A program made the position numbers and the translations under genes. A stretch of DNA of 14,168 nt from Pseudomonas sp. GTDB taxonomy: Bacteria; Pseudomonadota; Gammaproteobacteria; Pseudomonadales; Pseudomonadaceae. The stretch covers positions 1 to 14,168 of the forward strand of contig DNMQ01000484.1 of the NCBI GenBank assembly GCA_003488145.1, read 5' to 3'. Position 1 is the stretch's first letter, and every line of letters starts with the position of its first letter. This document shows positions 8,781 to 14,168 of the stretch, one piece after another. A model generated the notes under the pieces. The model had not been told where the DNA came from and made no database searches. It was given only the letters and a program-made list of their open reading frames with translations.

Positions 8781-9347
8781 TCACTCGCTGGGGGCAGGCA
8801 AGCGATTGTCAGCCAATGCAAGATTCAGAGCCAGCACGTTTACTACGGCGGGCCCCACCAGAGGGGCTTCCAGGTGCTCGAGCAGCAAGCGCTCCACACG
8901 CTCGGGCTGGATGCCCCGAGCGGCCGCCACCAGTGACGCCTGGAAGCGGGCCGCAGCCAGGGTCAGGTGCGGGTCCAGCCCACTGGCCGAAGTCGTCACC
9001 AACTCCATGGGCACCGGTTTCGTAGGGCTGCCAGCCCACTCGATTACCCGCGCACGGACCTGATCCGCCAGTTCCGGGTTGCTTGGTGCCAGGTTGCTGG
9101 CGCCACTGGCCACCGTCTCGTAGCCCCCCGCCGACGGGCGCGGATGGAACCACTGCGCCCCTTCGAAACGCTGGGCCAGCAGGCTGCTGCCACGCACCTG
9201 CCCGCTGGCATCACGAACCAGGCTGCCGTTGGCTTGCTCGGCAAAGGCCAGCTGTGCCACAGCCGTGACCAGCAGCGGATAAGCGCCCCCTGTGATGACG
9301 GTCATCAGGACCAGCAGGACGAAAGCCGGACGAATTTGTTTGAGCAT
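8781..9347 (-). CDS. kdpC: KdpC, accessory subunit of the K+-transporting ATPase
   Basis: The 188-residue protein has one N-terminal transmembrane helix (about 7-33, after a short positively charged start) and a periplasmic domain, the standard KdpC layout and length. Conserved family blocks are visible: GSSLLAQRF (53-61), FHPRPSA (67-73), [10 protein letters not shown] (84-93) and ASGLDPHLT (121-129). KdpC sits with KdpA in the complex and is needed for assembly and K+ transport, although its precise role is debated. The ATG at 9347 is preceded by a GGAG ribosome binding site. The 42-bp gap to kdpB is the longest in the operon and contains a GC-rich hairpin. Downstream, kdpD begins after 5 bp. 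Confidence 0.96.
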   Translation of the reverse strand: MLKQIRPAFVLLVLMTVITGGAYPLLVTAVAQLAFAEQANGSLVRDASGQVRGSSLLAQRFEGAQWFHPRPSAGGYETVASGASNLAPSNPELADQVRARVIEWAGSPTKPVPMELVTTSASGLDPHLTLAAARFQASLVAAARGIQPERVERLLLEHLEAPLVGPAVVNVLALNLALADNRLPAPSE

Positions 9348-9363
9348 CTTTTCATCTCCAGAA

Positions 9364-9384
9364 GCCGCGCCACGTTGGCGCGGC
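9364..9384 (-). other. GC-rich hairpin in the kdpB-kdpC gap
   Basis: There is a perfect 8-bp inverted repeat (GCCGCGCC at 9364-9371, GGCGCGGC at 9377-9384) with a 5-base loop. It sits between the kdpB stop (9390-9392) and the kdpC ribosome binding site. No T-run follows it on the - strand, so it is unlikely to be a full intrinsic terminator. An mRNA-stabilising or partially attenuating element that adjusts the KdpB:KdpC ratio is possible; this is inference. Confidence 0.5.
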
Positions 9385-9389
9385 AGGAT

Positions 9390-11444
9390 TCAGACCAGAC
9401 CAGTCGCGGTCAGTAGCAGATCGATCAGCTTGATCCCAACGAACGGCGCCAGCAGCCCGCCCAGTCCGTAAAGCAACAGGTTGCGCCGTAGCAGGCTGGC
9501 TGCGTCGGCCGCATTGATGCGCACGCCACGCAGCGCCAGTGGGATCAGGACGACGATGATCAGCGCGTTGAACACGATCGCCGACAGGATTGCGCTCTCC
9601 GGGCTGTGCAGCTGCATCAGGTTCAGTGCCGAGAGCTGCGGATAGATGCCGATGAACAATGCCGGCAGGATGGCGAAGTACTTCGCCACGTCGTTGGCGA
9701 TCGAAAAGGTCGTCAGCGCGCCCCGTGTCACCAGCAGCTGCTTGCCTACCTGAACCACGTCGAGCAGCTTGGTCGGATCGGAGTCCAGATCGACCAGATT
9801 CGCCGCCTCCCGAGCCGCCTGGGTGCCGTCGTTCATCGCCATGCCGACATCGGCCTGCGCCAGCGCTGGCGCATCGTTGGCGCCATCGCCGCACATGGCG
9901 ACCATCTTGCCTTCGGCCTGCTCCTGGCGGATGCGCTGCAATTTCTTCTGCGGCGTCGCTTCGGCGATAAGGTCGTCGACCCCGGCCTCGGCTGCGATCG
10001 CGGCTGCGGTCAGCGGATTGTCCCCGGTAACCATCACCGTACGTATGCCCAGCTGGCGCAGCTCGGCGAAGCGCTCGCGTATGCCGGGCTTCACGACATC
10101 CTTGAGGTGGATGGCGCCCAACAAACGGTCATCGGCGCATACCAGCAAAGGCGTGCCACCACTCTGAGCGATCTTTTCCACCTCACGTGCCAGTACCGGC
10201 GGAACCTGCTCGCGCGTCATGCCGAGATGGTCAAGCACGGCGTCTACCGCACCCTTGCGATAGCGGCGGTCCTGATGATCGGCACCGGATAAACGGGTTT
10301 CCGCGCTGAATGGGATATTGCTGACGTTCTGTGTGGACGGCTCCGCCATGGGCGACAGGGCACGCAGGTATTCCACGATGGATTTACCTTCGGCCGTGTC
10401 GTCCGCCAGCGAAGAGAGCAATGCCGCATACGACAGCTCGGTGGTGGAAATGCCTGGGGCCTTCACCATCGCGCTGCAGCGCCGGTTGCCAAAGGTGATG
10501 GTGCCGGTCTTGTCCAATAGCAGCACCTGGACGTCGCCCGCCGCCTCCACTGCCCGGCCCGACTTGGCGATCACATTGAGCCGCACCAGACGATCCATGC
10601 CGGCGATGCCGATCGCCGACAACAGCCCGCCGATCGTCGTCGGAATCAATGTCACCAGCAGCGCGACCAGAAAGACCAGAGGCAGATCGCCCCCGGCGAA
10701 GCGGGCGAATGGCTGCAGCGTGGCGACCACCACGAGAAAGATCAGTGTCAGCCCGATCAACAGGACGTCCAGCGCGACCTCGTTGGGTGTTTTCTGCCGC
10801 TTGGCTCCCTCGACCAGGGCGATCATTCGATCCAGTGTGGATTCGCCCGGATCGCTGCTGATCCGCACCAGCAGCCAATCGGACACTACGCGGGTATTGC
10901 CCGTGACGGCCGAGCGATCCCCTCCCGACTCGCGGATCACCGGTGCAGACTCCCCGGTGATCGCCGCCTCGTTGACGGCCGCGATGCCTTCGATGACTTC
11001 GCCATCGCCGGGAATAAGTTCGCCGACCTCGACTCTTACCACATCACCGCGACGCAGGCTGCTCGCCGCCACCTGGCGGTAATTGCCATCGTCATCTCGC
11101 AGTCGCGCCTCGAGTCCCTGCACGCCTGCCTTGAGGCTATCCGCCCGTGCCTTGCCGCGCCCTTCGGCAAGCGCTTCGGCAAAGTTGGCAAATAGCACGG
11201 TGAACCACAGCCATAGCGCTATCTGTATTGCCACCGGGCGACCGACCGCAGCATCTGGCAGGAAACACAGCAATGTGGTCGCTACAGCGGCGAGCTCGAC
11301 CACCAGCATCACCGGAGATCGGGCGAGCCGGCGTGGGTCTAGTTTGACCAGGGCCTGCAACAGCGCCGGCTTGCACAGCGCAGCAAAGGATGTAGCAGGT
11401 TGTTGCTCGGCACTTTCGAGTGCCGTTTGACGGACGTTCATCAT
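9390..11444 (-). CDS. kdpB: KdpB, P-type ATPase catalytic subunit of the K+ uptake complex
   Basis: This inner-membrane P-type (type IA) ATPase of 684 residues hydrolyses ATP to drive K+ uptake through KdpA. The hallmark motifs are intact: actuator TGES (163-166), membrane motif IPTTIGG (267-273), phosphorylation motif with D311 in DKTGT, MVTGDN (471-476) and GDGANDAP (519-526). S166 in TGES corresponds to the serine (Ser162 in E. coli) reported to be phosphorylated to inhibit the pump at high K+, so that control could exist here too. Hydrophobic segments at about 45-62, 73-90, 226-243, 254-283, 582-601, 614-636 and 657-678 fit the seven-helix Kdp topology. Two adjacent ATG codons (11444 and 11441) could start translation. 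The first is preceded by GAGGAG, which overlaps the kdpA stop, four bases away, favouring it and coupling translation to kdpA. Confidence 0.97.
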   Translation of the reverse strand: MMNVRQTALESAEQQPATSFAALCKPALLQALVKLDPRRLARSPVMLVVELAAVATTLLCFLPDAAVGRPVAIQIALWLWFTVLFANFAEALAEGRGKARADSLKAGVQGLEARLRDDDGNYRQVAASSLRRGDVVRVEVGELIPGDGEVIEGIAAVNEAAITGESAPVIRESGGDRSAVTGNTRVVSDWLLVRISSDPGESTLDRMIALVEGAKRQKTPNEVALDVLLIGLTLIFLVVVATLQPFARFAGGDLPLVFLVALLVTLIPTTIGGLLSAIGIAGMDRLVRLNVIAKSGRAVEAAGDVQVLLLDKTGTITFGNRRCSAMVKAPGISTTELSYAALLSSLADDTAEGKSIVEYLRALSPMAEPSTQNVSNIPFSAETRLSGADHQDRRYRKGAVDAVLDHLGMTREQVPPVLAREVEKIAQSGGTPLLVCADDRLLGAIHLKDVVKPGIRERFAELRQLGIRTVMVTGDNPLTAAAIAAEAGVDDLIAEATPQKKLQRIRQEQAEGKMVAMCGDGANDAPALAQADVGMAMNDGTQAAREAANLVDLDSDPTKLLDVVQVGKQLLVTRGALTTFSIANDVAKYFAILPALFIGIYPQLSALNLMQLHSPESAILSAIVFNALIIVVLIPLALRGVRINAADAASLLRRNLLLYGLGGLLAPFVGIKLIDLLLTATGLV

Positions 11445-11452
11445 GACGCTCC

Positions 11453-13153
11453 TCAGAAGCCTTGCAGCAGGACGAAGTGTTCGGCGAGCGGGCCGAGCGC
11501 GAGGGCCGGCAGGAATGTCAACCCGCCGACCAGGAGGATCACCAGGGTCAACAGCGTCACGAACAGCGGTCCGTGGGTGGGGAAGCTGTTGGCATCGAGC
11601 GGTGCGCGGTTCTTCGCCGCCAAACTGCCGGCAATCGCCAGCACCGGCAGGATGAAGCCGAAGCGCCCCAGCAGCATGGCGAGCGCGATCATCAGGTTGT
11701 GATAGGTCGTGCCGGCACCAAACCCGGCGAAGGCCGAGCCGTTATTGCCGGTACCCGAGGTATAGGCGTACAGGATCTGGCTCAGCCCATGAGGGCCAGG
11801 ATTGGTGATCGAGGCGGCGGGCCCCGGCAAGCTCACACCGAGTGCAGCCAGCACCAGCACACCCACCGGCATCACCAGCAGAGACGCCACCAGCAGGCGG
11901 ACCTCGCGCGCTTCGAGCTTCTTGCCCAGGTACTCGGGTGTGCGTCCGATCATCAGGCCCGCCAGGAATACCGTGACCAGCACGAACAGCAGCATGCCGT
12001 ACAAGCCTGCACCGACACCGCCGAACACGATCTCGCCAAGCATCATGTTGAACATCGGCACCATGCCGCCAAGTGGGCTGAAGCTGTCATGCATGGCATT
12101 GACCGAGCCGTTCGAAGCCGCGCTGGTCACGGTAGCCCATAGCGCCGAGGCAGCAATGCCCAGACGACTTTCCTTGCCCTCCAGCGGCCCCGTCTGTTCC
12201 ATGGCAATACCGACAAACGCAGGGTTGGGTTGATGCTCGGCGAGCAGGGTCGTGCCCAGACCGAGTGAGAACAGCACCAGCATGCAGGCCAGAATCGCCC
12301 TGCTCTGCCGAAGGTCGCGTACGTAGTGGCCAAACATGAATACCAGTGCGGCTGGCAGCAGCAGGATCGAAGCCACCTCGAGGAGGTTGCTCCAGGCTGT
12401 CGGGTTCTCGAACGGGTGCGCCGAATTAACACCGAAGAAGCCGCCGCCGTTGGTGCCCAGCTGTTTGATCGCGATCTGGCTGGCTGCCGGCCCTAGTGGA
12501 ATGCTTTGCTCACCACCCTGCAGCGTCACCACCTGAACGTAGTCCGCCAGGCTTTGTGGCACGCCCTGCCACACCAGCAGCAGCGCCAGGATCAGGCTGA
12601 ACGGCAACAGCCCGTACAGCACCGCGCGGGTCATATCGACCCAGAAATTGCCGACTGCACCCGCGTTGCGGCGCGTCAGTGCGCGGCAGAACACCACCAG
12701 CACCGCCAGGCCGACCGCCGGGCTGACAAAGTTTTGCACACCCAGACCCAGCATCTGGCTGAAGTAGCTGAGCTGTGCCTCACCGCTATAGGCCTGCCAG
12801 TTGGTGTTGGTGACGAAGCTCACTGCCGTGTTCAGCGCCAGGTGCCATTCGAGCCCGGGCAGCTGCTGCGGATTCAGCGGGAGCTGCCCTTGCAGCATCA
12901 GCATCGAAAGCAAACCCAGGAGGCTGAACGCAGTCAGCCCGAGCAGTGCCAGGCAGTAGCTCATCCAGTTCTGTTCGCGTTCCTGATCAATACCGGCAAT
13001 GCGATAACACAGCCGCTCGACCGGCTGGAATACAGGCGTCAGCCAAGTACGTTCGCCCTCCATTGCACGGTACAGATAGCGGCCAAGCCAGGGTGCTGGC
13101 GCCAGCACGAGGATGAAGAACGCCGCGATCAGCCAGTAGTCGTTGGCGTACAT
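11453..13153 (-). CDS. kdpA: KdpA, channel-like K+-binding subunit
   Basis: The 566-residue integral membrane protein has about ten hydrophobic segments and belongs to the superfamily of K+ transporters. The four pore-loop repeats that form the selectivity filter are recognisable: TNTNWQ (115-120), GTNGGG (233-238), SNGS (347-350) and TGNNGS (468-473). G234-G238 falls in the region of the E. coli filter glycine whose mutation alters K+ affinity. KdpA binds periplasmic K+ with high affinity and passes it toward KdpB through an intramembrane tunnel. The ATG at 13153 has a full AGGAGG ribosome binding site (13158-13163) that overlaps the kdpF stop codon. The stop lies 8 bp before kdpB. Length and motifs are typical and nothing looks broken. 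Confidence 0.97.
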   Translation of the reverse strand: MYANDYWLIAAFFILVLAPAPWLGRYLYRAMEGERTWLTPVFQPVERLCYRIAGIDQEREQNWMSYCLALLGLTAFSLLGLLSMLMLQGQLPLNPQQLPGLEWHLALNTAVSFVTNTNWQAYSGEAQLSYFSQMLGLGVQNFVSPAVGLAVLVVFCRALTRRNAGAVGNFWVDMTRAVLYGLLPFSLILALLLVWQGVPQSLADYVQVVTLQGGEQSIPLGPAASQIAIKQLGTNGGGFFGVNSAHPFENPTAWSNLLEVASILLLPAALVFMFGHYVRDLRQSRAILACMLVLFSLGLGTTLLAEHQPNPAFVGIAMEQTGPLEGKESRLGIAASALWATVTSAASNGSVNAMHDSFSPLGGMVPMFNMMLGEIVFGGVGAGLYGMLLFVLVTVFLAGLMIGRTPEYLGKKLEAREVRLLVASLLVMPVGVLVLAALGVSLPGPAASITNPGPHGLSQILYAYTSGTGNNGSAFAGFGAGTTYHNLMIALAMLLGRFGFILPVLAIAGSLAAKNRAPLDANSFPTHGPLFVTLLTLVILLVGGLTFLPALALGPLAEHFVLLQGF

Positions 13154-13157
13154 GCGG

Positions 13158-13163
13158 CCTCCT
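13158..13163 (-). promoter_or_regulatory. Strong ribosome binding site of kdpA inside the end of kdpF
   Basis: The - strand reads AGGAGG here, four bases before the kdpA ATG at 13153 and overlapping the kdpF TAG (13164-13162). This fixes the kdpA start and implies tight coupling of the two genes. Confidence 0.75.
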
Positions 13164-13251
13164 AACTACGTTCGGCGCGCAACAGCGCAGCCAGCAGATA
13201 GAGGAAAAGAAGGATGGCCAGGCCCAGTGCGAGCCCGTCGAGGATAGTCAT
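13162..13251 (-). CDS. kdpF: KdpF, 29-residue membrane subunit stabilising KdpABC
   Basis: A short open frame of 29 codons plus TAG lies directly before kdpA. It encodes a single hydrophobic helix (about residues 3-24, rich in Leu and Ala, with [10 protein letters not shown] near the end) flanked by a short N-terminus and a charged RAERS tail. That is the size, composition and location of KdpF, a lipid-like peptide that stabilises the KdpABC complex in the inner membrane. The ATG at 13251 is preceded by GGAG with suitable spacing; this ribosome binding site forms one arm of a hairpin (13260-13290). The stop codon overlaps the kdpA ribosome binding site. Homology of such a short peptide is weak evidence alone, but the position makes the assignment reliable. 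Confidence 0.9.
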   Translation of the reverse strand: MTILDGLALGLAILLFLYLLAALLRAERS

Positions 13252-13259
13252 GGCTAATG

Positions 13260-13290
13260 CTCCGTATGACGCGTCAATGCGTGTACGGAG
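13260..13290 (-). promoter_or_regulatory. Leader hairpin that pairs the kdpF ribosome binding site
   Basis: On the - strand, CTCCGTA (13290-13284) is perfectly complementary to TACGGAG (13266-13260), which contains the GGAG ribosome binding site of kdpF. Inside the loop, ACGC and GCGT can add four more pairs around a 6-base apical loop. The loop DNA also contains the 10-bp palindrome TGACGCGTCA (13267-13276), which could be a protein site instead. RNA folding is possible only if transcription starts upstream of 13290, and I could not locate the start. Confidence 0.45.
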
Positions 13291-13298
13291 TCTCGAGG

Positions 13299-13311
13299 CA
13301 GGCGGCGTAAA
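13299..13311 (-). promoter_or_regulatory. Promoter-proximal copy of the candidate KdpE box
   Basis: The - strand reads TTTACGCCGCCTG, an exact 13-bp direct copy of the sequence at 13332-13344, offset by 33 bp (about three helical turns). OmpR-family regulators such as KdpE typically bind direct repeats upstream of their promoters. The location upstream of kdpF fits. Confidence 0.5.
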
Positions 13312-13331
13312 GATTCGATTGTGTTACCGGT

Positions 13332-13355
13332 CAGGCGGCGTAAAAAAACCGTAAA
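13332..13355 (-). promoter_or_regulatory. Distal candidate KdpE-binding site of the kdp promoter
   Basis: The - strand reads TTTACGGTTTTTTTACGCC and continues GCCTG, so it includes the second copy of the 13-bp repeat. As I recall the E. coli kdpFABC site (TTTATACTTTTTTTACACC), the two match at most positions with the same spacing between the two TTTA half-sites. This is good circumstantial evidence for the KdpE operator. Confidence 0.6.
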
Positions 13356-13416
13356 TTCTGACGTTGGTCTTGCGCAGCCCCTGCGACCGGAACGCTACCC
13401 GCACGCCGCAGTCATC

Positions 13417-13422
13417 TATAAA
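13417..13422 (+). promoter_or_regulatory. Possible -10 element (TATAAA) for the DUF2892-like gene
   Basis: TATAAA lies 26 bp before the ATG at 13448, at a reasonable distance for a short leader. No convincing -35 element is found 16-18 bp upstream, so this is a weak prediction. Confidence 0.3.
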
Positions 13423-13447
13423 CCACCCGCATAGAGGATGCCGCGTC

Positions 13448-13801
13448 ATGATCAAGCAAATGTTCGACAAAACCGCCCCACAGAACGTCCACGGCTGGGA
13501 GCGCGCCGCGTCGCTGGCGGGCGGCCTGGTGATGATGGGCAAGGGGCTACGCCGTGGCGGATTGATCGGGATCGCCGAGCTGGCCATGGGCGGTATGGCG
13601 CTGGCTCGTGGTATCAGCGGTCGTTGCGAGGCCAAGCGCATGCTCGCGGAGATGGAAAGCAAGCCGGCGCTGCCGAGCCAGCGCTACAGCCATATGCCAA
13701 TGGATTCCGAAGTGCACAGTTCGGACTTCACCGATACCAGCGTACAAATGCCGGACTCCACCCCCATGGGCAACGAAAGCCGCACCACGCCGCGCGTCTG
13801 A
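13448..13801 (+). CDS. Small DUF2892-like (YgaP transmembrane-type) membrane protein
   Basis: The 117-residue protein has the signature NVHGWERAASLAGGLVMMGK followed by a second hydrophobic stretch that ends in GISGRC, close to the pattern of DUF2892/YgaP-type membrane segments (Asn-Val...Trp-Glu-Arg...Gly-His/Arg-Cys). Two helices are predicted at about residues 19-34 and 37-56. After about residue 60 comes a polar tail of some 57 residues with several Met, Ser, Thr and Asp, probably disordered, which is longer than in minimal family members. I chose the ATG at 13448 because GAGG (13434-13437) precedes it at normal distance. An in-frame TTG at 13364 would lengthen the protein by 28 residues that do not resemble the family and would overlap the candidate kdp control region. 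It is divergent from kdpF. The function of this family is unknown, and a role in K+ uptake would be speculation. Confidence 0.75.
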   Translation: MIKQMFDKTAPQNVHGWERAASLAGGLVMMGKGLRRGGLIGIAELAMGGMALARGISGRCEAKRMLAEMESKPALPSQRYSHMPMDSEVHSSDFTDTSVQMPDSTPMGNESRTTPRV

Positions 13802-13870
13802 TCGACCGGGCAGCGCCTCGATGATGTGCTGCTCGCTAACCGCCTCTACAAGCGGCAAAAGCGCAAACCT

Positions 13871-13893
13871 CACGGCGCTCTAGCGGCGCCGTG
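13871..13893. terminator. Shared hairpin between convergent genes, candidate bidirectional terminator
   Basis: A perfect 8-bp inverted repeat (CACGGCGC at 13871-13878, GCGCCGTG at 13886-13893) with a 7-base loop lies between the DUF2892-like stop (13801) and the LysR-type stop (13920). Only a short TTT follows on the - strand and no T-run on the + strand, so strength is uncertain. The position between convergent stops supports a terminator role. Nothing else is seen in 13802-13919. Confidence 0.55.
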
Positions 13894-13919
13894 GCTGCAA
13901 TGCGGTCAATCATCGATAA

Positions 13920-14168
13920 CTACTGGCCCAACAATCGGTCCTGATTCTGCTGCGCCATTTCCTTCAGGTAATCCCAGGTCGTGCGCATGCGCGCCAGGTC
14001 CTTGAACTCGATGGGCATCAGCATCCAGAAGGTGCGGGTAAAGCTGACCTCCTCCGGCAGCAACAGTCGCAGCCGTGGATCGGCGTCGGCGGAAAAAGCG
14101 GGCAGGATCGCAATCCCCGCCCCCATCGCCACTGCTTCCTGCTGCGCCAGCAGGCTGGTGCTGCGCAG
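13920..14168 (-). CDS. LysR-family transcriptional regulator, C-terminal part (5' end outside the window)
   Basis: The last 82 codons of a gene that enters from beyond the window edge are present; the frame is open to 14168 and ends in TAG. The sequence LLAQQEAVAMGAGIAILPAF, then an Asp-Pro-Arg-Leu stretch before LLLPEE, FWMLMP, and an Arg-rich helix (DLARMRTTWDYLKE) match the end of the LysR substrate-binding domain, where the 'G-x-G-I-A-x-L-P' segment and the final helix are conserved. The helix-turn-helix lies outside the window, so neither the regulated gene nor the ligand can be inferred. GTG at 14132 is an internal codon, not the start. It converges with the DUF2892-like gene and shares a hairpin with it. 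Confidence 0.85.
   Translation of the reverse strand: MRSTSLLAQQEAVAMGAGIAILPAFSADADPRLRLLLPEEVSFTRTFWMLMPIEFKDLARMRTTWDYLKEMAQQNQDRLLGQ

Noticed and set aside
7801..9063. 420-codon open frame on the + strand opposite kdpD and kdpC
   Set aside because: Same reason: it spans two well-supported genes on the other strand and shows no family motif or ribosome binding site.
5423..13251. A novel or rearranged potassium or stress system
   Set aside because: Gene order, lengths and all key motifs match the standard kdpFABC-kdpDE locus of gammaproteobacteria; there is no inserted or fused gene.
13364..13447. Upstream TTG start extending the DUF2892-like protein by 28 residues
   Set aside because: The added residues are not family-like and no ribosome binding site precedes the TTG, while the ATG at 13448 has GAGG in place.

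Overview
The window looks like chromosomal DNA of a high-GC gammaproteobacterium, most likely Pseudomonadaceae (Pseudomonas or Stutzerimonas). This rests on codon and GC character, on the kdpFABC-kdpDE arrangement with a KdpF peptide, and on the accompanying gene types; it is not a species identification. There are no RNA genes, insertion sequences, CRISPR arrays or prophage genes that I can see. It reads as ordinary core/housekeeping sequence dominated by one well-known system, the Kdp high-affinity potassium transporter.

Layout. Positions 1-79 are an almost pure C/T tract that is probably a contig-end or sequencing artefact. It runs into the 3' part of a penicillin-binding (transglycosylase/transpeptidase-type) protein on the + strand, which ends at 1519 and is followed by a hairpin. 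Next on the + strand come a membrane-anchored endonuclease/exonuclease/phosphatase-family protein (1703-2800) and an alpha-glucan phosphorylase of the DUF3417-containing type (2876-5401).

From 5423 to 13251 the - strand carries the complete kdp locus, in transcription order kdpF (13251-13162, 29 codons), kdpA, kdpB, kdpC, kdpD, kdpE. Gaps are 42 bp or less and kdpD/kdpE overlap by 4 bp, so one transcript is likely. KdpFABC is the ATP-driven K+ uptake complex (KdpA channel-like subunit, KdpB P-type ATPase, KdpC and KdpF accessory subunits). KdpD (membrane histidine kinase with KdpD and USP domains) and KdpE (OmpR-type regulator) switch it on at low K+ or turgor stress. All key catalytic and filter motifs are intact.

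The divergent region 13252-13447 separates kdpF from a small DUF2892-like membrane protein on the + strand (13448-13801). It holds the clearest non-coding signal of the window: two exact 13-bp direct repeats, the distal one in a T-rich context closely resembling the E. coli KdpE site, and a hairpin able to pair the kdpF ribosome binding site. The window ends with the C-terminal part of a LysR-family regulator on the - strand, convergent with the small membrane gene and separated from it by a hairpin terminator candidate. I found no evidence for an undescribed multi-gene system; the regulatory architecture around kdp is the part most worth checking.
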